Source: Theobroma cacao
Lineage: Eukaryota; Streptophyta; Magnoliopsida; Malvales; Malvaceae
Reading direction: 5' to 3'
Length of the DNA: 64,000 nucleotides
Assembly (NCBI RefSeq): GCF_000208745.1
Contig: NC_030853.1
Location: 17,327,890 to 17,391,889 of the forward strand
Of this stretch, positions 1-12,428 are shown in pieces. A program made the translations under genes and the position numbers. Under the pieces are notes generated by a model. It searched no databases, was not told where the DNA came from, and saw only the letters and a program-made list of their open reading frames with translations. Position 1 is the stretch's first letter. Every line of letters begins with the position of its first letter.

Positions 1-570
1 GATTTTTGTAAAGTGATTTACTCATGTGGGGTTTACATGAGGGGTTTAAAGGAGCTAAAACAATTGCATGGTTTTGAGAAAATGAATGCATCATGATTTC
101 GATAAACATTCCTTATGGTATTCTTGTTCCCATCTTGTTCACTCACTGAGTATTGTACTCACGTTTTATAAAAAATTCATGTTTTCAAATCAAGTAACTG
201 TTGGACCCTAGATCGAGGAGTCCCCATAGTGCATCTTTTGGGTATGTGTCTGGCATTCGATAGTAATCTCTTTTATTGTAAATGTCTCCGTTGGAAGTCA
301 TGGGTCCTTTGTATTGTGAATACAATCTAACAATGTGAATATGTGTATACAATGTAAATTGCTAAATACATGACTGGTATAGTGCATGTATATTATTATC
401 GATAATGCCATTATGTTTTGGCTATGTTCACACCCGAAAAAAGGTGTGTGTGTATGCATGATATGATAAATTTGTTAAGCAAAGGTAAATGGATAGGCTT
501 GCTTGGGCTTAGTGAGCTATGCTCATTGAGCTCATGCACTGGTCATGGCCCGAAAAATTGGGTCGTGACA
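1..570 (+). mobile_element. 3' end of a gypsy-type LTR (start outside window)
   Basis: This stretch ends in GGGTCGTGACA at 561-570, the usual end of plant Ty3/gypsy LTRs that begin TGTCACGACCC. It also has the 'CACTCACTGAGTATTGTACTCA' type of block (about 140-160) often seen in chromovirus (Tekay/Del) LTRs. The left end lies outside the window, so it could be a solo LTR or the 3' LTR of a longer element. The 63-codon ORF inside (418-609) has no recognisable domain and runs over the LTR end, so it is not treated as a gene. Confidence 0.5.
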
Positions 571-870
571 CTAAATTTCGATCGGAGAAAATATCGTTCC
601 CATCGGTAAAGGAAAGAAAGATCATGCATGTTTTATCCATCTTCTTAAATGACCGATCCTTCTCTTAACGAATAGAACGATTCATTTCTAGCTAAAATTT
701 AACCATATATGACTATCCAAACTGTTATTCTTGATTAGGAAGCATAAAAAAAGATTAATTTTAATAATTTTTTATTATTATAGCAACAAAATAAACAAAT
801 CATGGTACCCTTACTTTCAATATTTGACACAGTTGAAAAAGCATTCAAAATTAAAACTCAATCAAAAACA
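571..870. other. AT-rich spacer, no gene seen
   Basis: The spacer lies between the LTR end and the first tandem repeat copy. It is AT-rich and has no ORF with recognisable content. If the EFG1-like gene to the right were intact, its second exon could lie on the minus strand in this direction, but no EFG1-like coding sequence is visible here. Confidence 0.5.
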
Positions 871-1128
871 GATATTAAGAAATTAATCAAGCTTGTGAAC
901 ATTGATTTGGTTAAAACAATTCAACAAAACAATTAAAAAACAGAACCAAATAATGGATTGCAATAAAAAAAATTGACTAAAATATGTTCACAAAATTTGG
1001 ATATACTATAACAAAACAATTAAGCAAATAAATAAAGTACCTGTAAAACAATAATTAACCAAGTGTAGAAAGGAAGGTTGTAGAAAGGTAAAATCTTAAA
1101 ATGCATCTTTATAACCTTAAACATATTA

Positions 1129-1760
1129 ACCAAGTGTTAAAACAACATTAAATAGTAAAAACAATGCAACAGTAACTATTCATGTCAACTAAACATCGGA
1201 GATCTAAGTTGATTAAATAGTAATGAAAAAAATCAAACTGATCAATAATTAAATCAAAATTAGGGGAAAATTAGAAAGAAAAAAATAGCATTACAAAGAA
1301 AGAAAACCAAAGTGATCAAAAGGTTGCCTAAACTTGGCTCAAAATAAAAAACAAACTAGAATTTAAAGATAAAAGACATTAATAAAAAACATTTAAAACA
1401 ACAATAAATAATAAAAAAAATTAAATCGATAGATCATCATGACCATAGAAATATTTACCAAGTATTTAAACAATATTAAACAGTACAAATAATGCAACAG
1501 GTACTATCCATGTCGAAGAAACAATAAAGATGTAAGCTAATTTAATAGTAATAAAAGGAACCAAAGTGATCAATAATTAAATCAAAAAATAGCATTAGGG
1601 AGCAAAAAATAGTACCACAAAGAAGGAAAATCAAAGTGATAAGAAGGTTGCCCAAATTCGACTGTAGAATAAAAACAAAATAGAAATTAAGGACAAAAGA
1701 CATTGATAAAAAACATTTAAAATATCAATAAATAAAAAAAGTTGAAATCAGTTACTTGAC
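1129..1760. repeat. Internal duplication of ~328 bp inside each tandem copy
   Basis: Within copy 1 the blocks starting ACCAAGTGTTAA (1129) and ACCAAGTATTTAA (1457) carry the same order of motifs: AATGCAACAG, TGATCAATAATTAAATCAAA, AGCATTA, CAAAGTGAT, AAGGTTGCC, GACATTAATAAAAAACATTTAAAA. The period is 328 bp here, about 326 bp in copy 2 (8212 and 8538) and 329 bp in copy 3 (11170 and 11499). The small duplication is therefore older than the large tandem amplification. Confidence 0.75.
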
Positions 1761-2589
1761 TAAGTCGGAATACTCATACTTAATGATTCCCATACAGTGT
1801 CTGCTCAGCCAATGTTCGTGCCCAAACACATAAAATTTTTTACCACTCTAAATCAACAATTACCAAGCATTGATTAACATAGGTACACCCAAAATAATTA
1901 ATTTTTTAGATAAAAAAGGCTAAATCAAGACAAACGCTGAAAAGATGGGAAAAAAATTCATGACAGAGCAAACAATCAAAACTAATTCTATAACGAAGGA
2001 TTTTCTTCTATTGGATCTCATAAACAAAGGACATATATTTTTGTTATACACCTTTTAAAAAACAGTCAGGCAAATGCTAAAAATATTTAACAGAAAACAT
2101 CCAAAATACATAGAGAACGAAATTGACTAAAAATGAATAAGTGAAGAGGAAAATCCTAAAAACATCAAAAACACAAAAATTGAAAAGGAGCCTAAAACCA
2201 CAAAAAAAGAAGCCTTTGTAACTTTTGTTGTTGAGCCTCTATAACTCCTAGCAGAAGATCCTTATTTTATGCACAAAAAGGAAGAAAATTAGAAGTCAAG
2301 GAATCTATTACACAAATTAACAAACCTAAGATGAAAATTAAATAAAATAGGAGAATATGGAATGAAAAGAGAAAATAAATGAGATTAAGAATACCTTTCA
2401 CGTCGTGTTAAAAAAGAGATATTAAGAAATTAATCAAGCTTGTGAATAGTGATTTGATTAAAACAATTCAACAAAAAATTTTAAAAAATAGAACCAAATA
2501 ATGGATTGCAATAAAAAAATTTTTGACTAAAAAACGCTCACAAAATCTTGATATATTATAACAAAACAATTAAGTAAACCTTACGATTG

Positions 2590-3600
2590 CCGATAGTGGT
2601 GCTTAAGGCATTGCACTACCTGAACAATTTCCTCCTGAACCAAACGTTGCGTCACCCAACCCATCTCTATCACAATCCAACCCAATCAGCGCAAGCCCCA
2701 TTGAGCCCAGTGTACTACTACCAATAGTTGAGCAGTCTTCACTAGCTAACATTGCAAGCCCTTTACCAAGCCCAAACCCTGAGGAGACCCGCAACACCAC
2801 CCACTCAAGCACAAATCTTGCCACCTCACTCTTACTTGGGCTTCATGAGCCCATCTTAGAAGTTCCTGAATCTTTATCCAGAGCATCTGATTTCACTCCC
2901 GTTATTGACTCTAGGCTGCTTGAACCATTAAATAGTCCTTGAATGGTTAGATCAACAGACCCATGTAGTACCAATCAGATTTATGAGCCTCCAACAAGCT
3001 CTAACAATCGAATTCGCCTACCCCCATCCTTACATCACTCCTCTGATGGTCTAGATAAAGAAAACCTTTTCCAAAAGCAAGGAACTAGTAACTCAAAGGA
3101 TGATTTAGAGATCTGCCAAAAGCGAAGACCTGGGAGAAAGGTTGCTTTTTGGGAAGATATCTCAAGTGTCATTAAAGGAGCGATCAAGGGTCGCAAGAAA
3201 AAAGGTAGAAAGCCAATCAAGCAAAGAAAGAATGAAATCAATACCTTAGCCCAAGCTCGTAGGGTCATTCTTCTTGATTCTGAAAGCCCATTTACAAATG
3301 CTTCTTTTTTGGATAAAGACTTTACAAATAGAAACATTCAGCTTAGGTTAGAACAAGAATAAACATGGAGTTTAGGGAGGCAACTAGGATACTCCCCCCA
3401 ATGCTCAAAGTAGACAATCTTGAAGAAATTGGAAAAGATGGACAAACATCGCCCTCGAACCTCCCGTTAGTGAGTTTCTCCGGCTTGAGGACTTTACAAC
3501 TTTACGATTTGGCACTTCATATTTTCTCAACTGTCCGCTCTTTTTATATAGGTGATTTTTGCATAGTTTTCACACTAAGTTGTTATTCCTGCTAGTCTCG
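2590..3600 (+). pseudogene. LINE ORF1 C-terminal remnant
   Basis: The plus-strand reading is rich in Pro and Ser from about 2600 and ends that frame at a stop near 2940. It then continues as a 139-codon ORF at 2943-3362 with a basic block (RRPGRKVAFWED; KGRKKKGRKPIKQRK). A further short ORF lies at 3365-3595. The position just upstream of the endonuclease and the low-complexity, basic composition fit the C-terminal half of a plant LINE ORF1 protein. The nucleic-acid-binding N-terminus is missing, so the element is 5'-truncated. The identification rests mainly on position. Confidence 0.5.
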
Positions 3601-3737
3601 CATCTATTTTTATGGTTGACCTTGACCGGTCCCTTCACTTTTTGATTTAGTAGTTGCTTTTATTATCTCTGTCTATCCCTTACCACTTCCATCTTTTGTT
3701 CTAGAAACTTTTGTATATCAAGAGTTGAAACACCAAG

Positions 3738-4400
3738 ATGCACATTCTCACTTGGAATATTCGAGGATTAGGTTGTCCTCAGAAAAGAAGCTTTTTGCAC
3801 AAACAATTGATCACTAACAAAATTGAATTCTTACTCGTACAGAAAACTAAACTTTCTGATATTTCAGACCGGCTCATTGAGTGCATTTGTGGCAATATTG
3901 ATGTCGAGTGGGCTTTTATTCCAGTAGTGGGCAGATCCAGGGGAATCCTCTTGGTGTGGGACAAATCATCTTTTTCGTAATCATTAGTGGTTATTCGAGA
4001 CAATTTCATTCTTCACTAGGGTAAATGGCTTTCACAGAATCTTCCATGTGTAATCATTAATCTTTACGCGCCCTACAATTTGAGAGGTAAATGTACCTTG
4101 TGGGAGAACATTTTGCTGCTTAGATCTAACTTTCCAATAATATGGTGTGTCGTTGGAGATTTTAATACAGTTGGAGGAGATGAGGAAAAACAAGGATGCA
4201 TCACTTTGGGGACAAGTATCGATGAATTTAATGATCTTATTAATTTTTGTGAGTTCACTGACTTGCCACTTGTTGGTAAGAAATTCACATGGTTTTGTGC
4301 AGACTCTAAACACAGCCACCTTGATCGCTCATTCTCTCATCTGAATGGCTCATTCACATTGGTGACTTATGTTAAAAGGGTTCAAAAGATCTTTGTCTGA
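3738..4400 (+). pseudogene. LINE ORF2 apurinic endonuclease-like domain, broken
   Basis: The frame at 3738-3980 opens MHILTWNIRGLGCPQKR, the conserved N-terminus of plant LINE ORF2 endonucleases (N-R-G-L-G block). It then reads VQKTKLSD where active copies usually have a QETK-type block, so the catalytic Glu appears replaced by Lys. A stop at 3978-3980 breaks it. The domain resumes at 4080-4400 with WCVVGDFNTV, the conserved GDFN block. At least one frameshift or stop separates the two parts, so no functional nuclease can be made. Confidence 0.75.
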
Positions 4401-5079
4401 TTACTACCCAATCCTTTTACACTCGGAGACCTTAGATTGGGGACCAAAGCCATTTTGATTTCTTAACTGCTAGCTATCAGCACCCGATTTTATGGACATG
4501 GTTACAAAAAAGTGGACTTCCACAGATATTCATGGCTCCTTAGGTTTTTGTCTTAAAGTTAGAATGAATAAACTTAAGACACATCTCAACAACTAGAATA
4601 GAGTCTCATTTGGGAATGTTGACAACTCTATCATTGAATTGGAGAATAAAGTTAAAGATTTTGACCTTATCAGTAATTTACGTAACCTTACAAAGGAATA
4701 ATGCATGGCCAAAAGGAACACGGTTCGGCTTCTATGGATAGCTTCTTGTCAATGTGAGTTCTTATAGAGGTAGAAATTGTGAATTCAGTAGCTCAGAGAA
4801 GGAGATAAAAACACCTGATTCTTTCAATGTAAAGCCAAAACGGGGTCTCATTGTAACCATATTACGAGTATCACTATCAATGGCTCTTGGGTTTCTCATC
4901 CACATGAGGTTCGTCGGGCTACCTTTGAATATTTTAAAGACTTATTTGATTGTGACCAGTGGGCACGACCAACTTTCCCGGGTTTGCAATTCAAAAAGCT
5001 TTGTCGCTAACAAGCTCTTAACCTTGAGGCGCTAATCACTATGGAAGAACTCAAAGCCAATATCTGAAGTTGTGATGGT

Positions 5080-6306
5080 TCTAAGGCCCCAGGACCTTAC
5101 GGTTTTAACTTCAACTTCATTAAGAATAGTTGGGTTTTTATCAAGAAGGATCTTTTTGACTTCATCTCAAACTTCTTGTCCACTAGCAAATTGGAAAGAG
5201 GTCTTTACTCCTCCTTTATCATATTGATTCCTAAGGTTCAAAGCCCTTTGTCTCTTAGTGAATATCGACCCATCAATCTTGTTAACTCTCTTGATAAAAT
5301 TCTCGCCAAGCTTCTCACCAACAGGCTTAAGGCAGTTATCTCCTCGATGGTCAGTGACAGTCAAAGTGCTTTTATTGGCAGTTGCCAAATCACAGATGGA
5401 ATCATGTTAGCCAATGAAGTTATCCATAGTATGAGCGAAAAACTTCACAACGAGGGTAGTATTATTCTTAAATTTGACTTTGAGAAGGCATTTGACCTCG
5501 TGGATTGGGAGTACATTTCTCTTGTCATGCAGGCTATGGGTTTTGGTCATTGATGGTGCAGTTGGATTTATGAGTGCATTTCTACAGTCTGAGTTTTCGT
5601 TCTTGTTAACGGCTCTGCCACACCCAAATTTCCCATGAAACGTGGCCTTCGACAAGGGGATCCACTTTTCTTCTTTTTATTTATCATGGAAGTAAAAACC
5701 CTTCATCTCTTTCTAGTTAAGGCTGAAGTGCTGAACTTTTTCAGAGGCATCACCCTTACTTCTTTCGAGGTTTATATCTCCCGCTTACAGTTCACGGATG
5801 TCACTGTTTTGTTCTTGCACCCTAATATTCAATACAAGATCAATACTAGACATATTCTACAATGCTTTGAACTAGCCTTTGGACTCCATATTAACTTTCA
5901 TACATGTTGTGTTTATTCGATGGGAATCACGACCTCTGTGGGTGATGAGTTCACTTCAGTTCTCCAGTGCAGGATAGGCTCTCTACCCTTCACGTATCTT
6001 GGTATTCCCCGTAATGCTAACCCAAGAAGCATCTTTACATGGGATCCTGTGATTTTCAACTTCAAAAAGCGACTTGCACTCTGGCAAAAGAAGTATCTAT
6101 CTCTTGCTGGCAGGATCACACTTATCAACTCAGTTTTAAATTCACTACCTCTTTATTACCTTTCTATCTTTCAGGCACCTAAAGGTTCATACGCAAACTT
6201 GAGCAATTACAATGCTCTTTCTTATGGGGTGGATTTGCAGATAAGCGCAAAATGTCCAAAGTCAATTGGTCCATTATTTGTAAGCCCAAAAGATTTGGTG
6301 GGTTAG
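5080..6306 (+). pseudogene. LINE ORF2 reverse transcriptase, broken
   Basis: The ORF at 5176-5553 carries IILIPKVQSPLSLSEYRPINLVNS, QSAFIG, and FDFEKAFDLVDW, the ordered N-terminal RT blocks of plant LINEs. After an in-frame stop near 5551 the next frame (5635-6306) begins KRGLRQGDPLFFFLFI, followed by QFTDVTVLF. That last block stands where active elements have FADD, so the second catalytic Asp is gone. The thumb region (FTYLGIPRN; ALWQKKYLSLAGRITLINSVL) follows. The RT is decayed beyond activity. Confidence 0.85.
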
Positions 6307-7459
6307 GGATCTCTACCTTTCACATAGGAATCTTGCCCTTCTTGCCAAATGGTTGTGGCGATATGGAACATATAAGGAAGCTTTATGGAGACATTTGATT
6401 GTTGGTAAATATGAGAGTAGCGATACTCATTGGACCTCATCTATTTCAAACACGTCAAGAATGTCATCGATTTGGAAAAGCATTGTCAAGCTCCCATCCA
6501 ACGAAAGGGTTCATAATCTAATTGGATTTCATGTTTGCCACTGAATTGTGGGGGATGGTGCCACTATCTTTCTATGGCTTGATAAATGGCTTGAGGACTT
6601 GCCCCTCTCCTCCAAGTATCCTCACCTTTTTTCACTGACAACAGATAAGGACATACGAGTCGTTGATGCCAAGCTTAATGGGACATGGTTTATTAGTTTC
6701 AGACAAGCACTTTTTTTCTTAGGAAAAATCAGACTATGAGGAACTTTTGTGTAAACTCTCTTCTGTTGCTCTTGTGCTGGGCAAAGAAGACAAACTTGTA
6801 TGGAAGCATGACCCCCAAGGGAACTTCTTTGTGAAAACTTTCTGTTTTAGGCTGAATGCCTATGATGATAATCATACGGTATAGTTTCAATCTTTATGGA
6901 AGTTATCTGTCCCACCAAAAGTTCAGTGCTTCCTTTGGCTTGCAGTCTTCAATGCAATTCTTATGAAGCCTTTTCTCTTCTCTCGTGGTGTCCAATTTAA
7001 CTCTAATCAGCTGCGTTACGTTTGGTGCGATCTTGTTGAGGAGACTTGTTTGCACATCTTTCTCACATGCAACTTCAGTTGGCTCATTTGGGGCCTTGTT
7101 CTTCAATGGTAAGGTGTTGCCTGGTGTGTTCCTTCCACCATTTTCAACTTTATTCAAGCATGGTCTCTTTGTCCGTTTGGTGACAATGTCTCTAAAAGAT
7201 GGATGATTATCTGTGGCACTACTTTATGGTCATTATGGCTTGCATGTAATGAATCCGTTTTCAATTCCAAGCTTTGGGATGGTCTCCAAATCCTCTTTCT
7301 CATTGAGTTGCGCTTTATGTTTTATATCCAAGCATGTGAAGGCAATGATGCCATTGATGAAATCGGTTGGTGGTCTGATCCACGAAATTGCTTGTGTTAG
7401 AGAACCCCCTTCCACCTCCGACCTAGCGTTTTATGATCACCACCTCCCACTGGTGAGTT

Positions 7460-7870
7460 TAAATTCAATGTTGATGGCTTAACCAGAGGTCAATCGGGAC
7501 CTGCTGGTTGTGGTGGGTCTTGCGCAACTTTGATGGTTTTGTAGTAGGCTTGTTCTTCATTCCACTCGGTTTATATGACTCCAATTATGAGGAATTGATG
7601 GCCATCTTGCATGCTCTTTGCCTTTTTTCTGTCTCCACTTATACCTCCTCCCATTTAATTGTTGAATCGAATTCAAGGGTTGCTCTCTCCTAGATTAACT
7701 GTGTCAAACGAAGACCTTGAGATAAATGGCACATCTTCAATGAGATCGATTTATTGCTGCTTTCCATTGGTAATGTGTCTTTCACTAATGTCTTTAGAAA
7801 AGGCAACTCACTCGCTGACTCCTTAGCTAGGTATGGTGTTGATGTTTTTGCTCCCTTCTCTGCTTGGTGA
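7460..7870 (+). pseudogene. LINE RNase H-like C-terminal domain, broken
   Basis: The readable blocks are FKFNVDG (about 7460), then YEELMAILHAL (ORF 7508-7693), LIVESNSRVALS and, in a further reading, FRKGNSLADSLARYGVD before a stop near 7870. This is the order of a plant LINE-associated RNase H (first Asp, Glu, then Asp in the ESNS/ESDS block, final Asp). A stop at 7691-7693 and frame changes disrupt it. Confidence 0.7.
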
Positions 7871-9509
7871 TGAGCCCGTAAGGTGCTAAATGATTATAAC
7901 ATTGTTGTCTTGCTTTATGTTCCATTGTCAGTCTTATCTTCGAGCTTTGTCCTTATATTGATGTTTTCCTCACTATGCGTGTTTCTTTTTAGTCTTTTTG
8001 TCGCAACAGGTTGTTAACTGTTGCCTGCAAATGCTTGTACTAGTTGGGCTTTAAGCTAGCATTCACTGTAGTCTTAGTAATTTTAATGAAAATTTAATTT
8101 GGCTGAGCAAATGAATAAAGTACGTGCAAAACAATAATTAATGAAGTGCAGAAAGGAAGGTCGTAGAAAGATAAAATGTTAAAATGCATCATTATGACCT
8201 TAGACATATTAACCAACTGTTAAAACAACATTGAACAATAAAAACAATGCAACAACAACTATTCATCTCAACTAAACCATGGAAATCTAAGTTGATTAAA
8301 TAGTAATGAAAAAAATCAAACTGATCAATAATTAAATCAAAAATCAGTGCAAAATTAAGGAGCACAAAATACCATTACAGAGAAAAAAAACCAAAGTGAT
8401 TAGAAGGTTGCCCAACCTTGACTGCAAAATAAAAAACAAAATAGAAAGCAAAGATAAAAGACATTAATAAAAAACATTTAAAATAGCAAATAATAAAAAA
8501 ATTAAATCGATAGATCATCATGGCCTTAGATATATTTACCAAGTGCTTAAACAATAGTAAACAATGCAAATAATGCAACAGATACTATCCATGTCGAATA
8601 AACAATGGAGATGTAAGTTAACGTAACAGTAATACAAGGAACCACAGTGATCAATAATTAAAAGAAAAATAGCATTAGGGAGCAAAAATTAGTATCACAA
8701 AGAAGGAAAATCAAAGTGATAAAAAGGTTGCCCAAACTCGACTGTAGAATAAAAAAAATAGAAATTAAAGACAAAAGATATTAATAAAATACATTTAAAA
8801 TATCAATAAATAAAAACAATTGAAATCAGTTGCTTGACTAAGCAGGAATACTCATGCTTGATGATTCCCATGTAGTGTTTGCTCAGCCATTGTTGGTACC
8901 CAAACGTATAAAATTTTTGACCATTCTAAATCAACAATTACCAAGTATTGATTAACATAGGTACACCCAAAATAATTAAGTGTTAGTATAAAAAGGGCTA
9001 AATCTAGACAAACTCTGCAAAGATAGGAAAAAAATTCATGACAGAGCAAACAATCAAAACTAATTCTATAATGAAAGATTTTCTTCTATTGGACCTCATA
9101 AACAAAAGACATATATTTTTGTTACACCTTTTAAAAAACTGTCAGGCAAATGCTAAAAACATTTAATAGAAAACATCCAAAATACATAGAGCGTGAAACT
9201 GACTGAAAATGAATAAGCGAAGAGGAAAATCCTAAAAACATCAAAAATACAAAAATTGAAAAGAAGCCTAAAAACACAAAGAAGGAAGCCATTGTAACTT
9301 TTGTTGTTGAGCCTCTCTAACTCCTGGCGGAAGATCTTTATTTTATGTACAAAAAAGAAGGAACAAATTAGAATTCAAGGAATCTATTACACAAATTAAC
9401 AACCCTAAGATGAAAATTAAATAAAATAGGAGAAAATAAATGAGATTAAGTATGCCTTTCGCAGCATGTAAAAAAAAGATATTAAGAAATTAATCAAGCT
9501 TGTGAACAT

Positions 9510-10944
9510 TGATAATTTTATTTTATAGAATTATTTTAGTCCAATTTTATTATTAAATATTAGTCGAGTCCTTAATTTTCAATTATAATTTAGTTATTTT
9601 TTGTTATTTTTATAATTAGATTATTTTTAAGTAAGTTATTTTAATTTTATATTTATTTCTTTTAATTTGGTTATTATTTATTAGTTTTTATATTTTTGCA
9701 AAAAATAAGGGAATTAAGCTTAATTTTGAAAAGTAAGGTATTGAAAGACCCAAAAGTTTGCTTGCATATACTTGAGTTTTTTTACTATAACTCACACTAT
9801 AGAACTCCAAATGCTACGATTCTTAGACCATTAGAAAGCTAAGAAACAGAGCTAAAACTTTTATGAGATCACTTGACCCAGTTCTACCTTAAAGATAGAG
9901 AAAATCGTATCGAAAAATGGTTGGATGTACTGTAACGAGAATGATAAATTTTAAGGCTGACAATTAATGTTTGGGTCTCATTACACTATTAAGCCCACTA
10001 GTTAGAATTAGTAGGTTAATTTAGAGACTTTTAGGTGAAGTTTGTTATTATAAATAAGATATTTTTAAGAGACATTAGGTTAGACAACTTTTGGAGATTT
10101 AAGAAGCTAGAAGTGGAGGTTGAAACTTGAAGAACAAGGCTGCAAATATTTGTTTTATTTTCTTCCTTAGCTTTTAATTTTTCTTGTCACTCTCAATGGT
10201 TGAATTTTATATAATGTTATTTCTCTTTGCAATCATGAGTAGTTAATTTTCTTTTTCTAGGATTACAATTGAACTCACATGTAATGTAAATTCTTAATCT
10301 CTTTCTTGCTTATTTTCAATGAGATTTGCATTGTTTATTCTAATCTGTTCTTAATGTTTTTAATTGCCTGATCACTAGTTAAATTGATCTAGGAACCTAA
10401 ACAAACTTGGGAAAGGGAGTTTAGTGTAGACTAAAATTGAGACAACATATGATCATATTAATTGATTTGCCTACCTATAAGTCATATGTAACCAGATTAG
10501 AGCCTGAACTTAATGAATTTATTTTAATTTCAATTCACATAGAGATATAGTGTTTTGATTAAAATAGATATTTTTATAAGATGAGTCGGGAGACCCTTAT
10601 AAATAATTTAAGATTCTAGATTAGCAATTCAACCCATTGAAATAAGTTAACGAAAGAGGTAAGATTTAGATGAAGTGTGAAGGATATTGTAATCTTAGGC
10701 TTGTTTAATTTGATATTTACTCAAGTTATTATTATTTTGATATTTCTTTTTAGTTTAAAGTTTGGTTAATTATTTTTAGTTAATTAATTTAGTTATTTGA
10801 TATTGATTGCTTAGATAAGATTAAATTGTTCTACTTTTAGTCCTTAGTAAAATTTTAGATTAATTCTCTTTGAAATCGATACTCTGCTTGCTTATATACT
10901 ATCTATTCGATACGTATACTTACGTAGTAGAATTTTAATTGACA
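9510..10944 (+). mobile_element. Solo LTR inserted in tandem-repeat copy 3
   Basis: Repeat copy 3 is interrupted exactly here: its sequence stops at …TTGTGAACAT (9509) and resumes with AATAGTGATTTGATT (10945). The inserted 1435 bp starts TG (9510) and ends CA (10944). The flanking pentamers AACAT and AATAG are an imperfect 5-bp target duplication. The 3' part contains a 'TATACTATCTATTCGATACG' block and CTTACGTAGTAG, a signature of long plant gypsy LTR ends. A TATAAATA box lies at about 10049. No coding region, primer-binding site or polypurine tract is seen, so a solo LTR formed by LTR-LTR recombination is the best reading. Confidence 0.65.
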
Positions 10945-12428
10945 AATAGTGATTTGATTAAAACAATTCACAAAACATTTAAAAAACAAAACCAAATAAT
11001 GGATTGCAATCGAAAAAAAATTTTGACTAAAAAACTTTCACAAAATCAGGATATATTCAATTAAGCAAATGAATAAAATACTTGTCAAACAATAATTAAC
11101 CAAGTGCAGAATGGAAAGCCGTAAAAAAGTAACATCTTAAAATGCATTATTATGACCTTAGACATATTAACCAAGTGTTAAAACATCATTGAACAGTAAA
11201 AATAATGCAATAGGAACCATTCATGACAACTAAAGAATGGAGATCTAAGTTTGATTAAATGGTAATGAAAAAATCAAATTGATCAATAATTAAATCAAAA
11301 TCAAGGCACAATTGAGGAGCAAAAAATAGCATCGCAGAGAAAGAAAACCAAAGTGATCAAAAGGTTGCCCAAACTTGACTGCAAAATAAAAAACAAAATA
11401 GAAATTAATTATAAAGGACATTAATAAAAAAACATTTAAAACAGTGATAAATAATAAAAAATTTAAATGGACAGATCATCATGGTCTTAGATATATTTAC
11501 CAAGTGCTTAAACAATATTAAACAATACAAATAATGCAACAGGTACTATGCATGTCGAATAAACAATGGAGATGTAAGTTAATTTAATAGTAATAAAAGG
11601 AACCAAAGTGATCAATAATTAAATCAAAAAATAGCATTAGGGAGCAAAAAATAGTATCACAAAGAAAGAAAATCAAAGTGATTAGAAGGTTGCCCAAACT
11701 CGACTATAGAATTAAAAACAAAATAGAAATTAAGGACAAAAGACATTAATAAAAAAATTTAAAATATCAATAAATAAAAAAAATTGAAATCAATTGCTTG
11801 ACTAAGCAGCAATAATCATTCTCGATGATTCCCATGCAGCCAATGTTCGTACTTAAACACATAAAATTTTGACCATTCTAAATCAACAATTACCAAGTAT
11901 TGATGAACATATGTACACCCAAAATAATTATTTTTATATAAAAAAAAAAAGGCTAAATCTAGACAAACATTGAAAAGATAAGAAAAAAATTTCATGACAG
12001 AGCAAGCAATCAAAACTAATTCTATAATGAAGGATTTTCTTTTATTGGATCTCATAAACAAATGACATCTATTTTTGTTACACCTTTTAAAAAACTGTCG
12101 GGCAAATGCTAAAAACATTTAATAGAAAAGATCCAAAACACATAGCGAACGAAACTGTCTGAGAATGAATAGTGAAGAGGAAAATCGTAAAAACATCCAA
12201 AATACAAAAATTGAAAGGGACCCTCAAAACACAAAGAAGGAAGCCCTTGTAACTTGTGTTGTTGAGCCTCTCTAACTCTTGGCGGAAAATCGTTATTTTA
12301 TGTACAAAAAGAAGAAATAAATTAGAATGCAAGGAATCTATTACACAAATTAACAATCCTATGATGAAAATTAAATAAAACAGGAGAATAGGGAATGAAA
12401 GGAGATAAATAAATGAGATTAAGTAGAC

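Larger units (their letters stand above)
2575..8105 (+). mobile_element. Degenerate LINE (L1-type non-LTR retrotransposon)
   Basis: The order of domains is plant LINE: an ORF1 C-terminal part (about 2600-3600), an endonuclease/exonuclease/phosphatase start (MHILTWNIRGLG, 3738), a reverse transcriptase (about 5080-6300), a cysteine/histidine-rich linker and an RNase H-like tail (about 7460-7870). A short 3' UTR ends near TTTTAATGAAAATTTAATTTGG (about 8075-8100). The left boundary is the point where repeat copy 2 stops (…AATTAAG, 2574), and the right boundary is where the copy resumes (GCAAATGAATAAAG, about 8107). The 5' end is truncated within ORF1. Many frameshifts and stops make it inactive. 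I could not define a clean target-site duplication. Confidence 0.85.

Noticed and set aside
2603..2824. Minus-strand 73-codon ORF rich in Gly/Ser/Leu
   Set aside because: It is the complement of the Pro/Ser-rich LINE ORF1 part on the plus strand, which has the correct orientation for the element.
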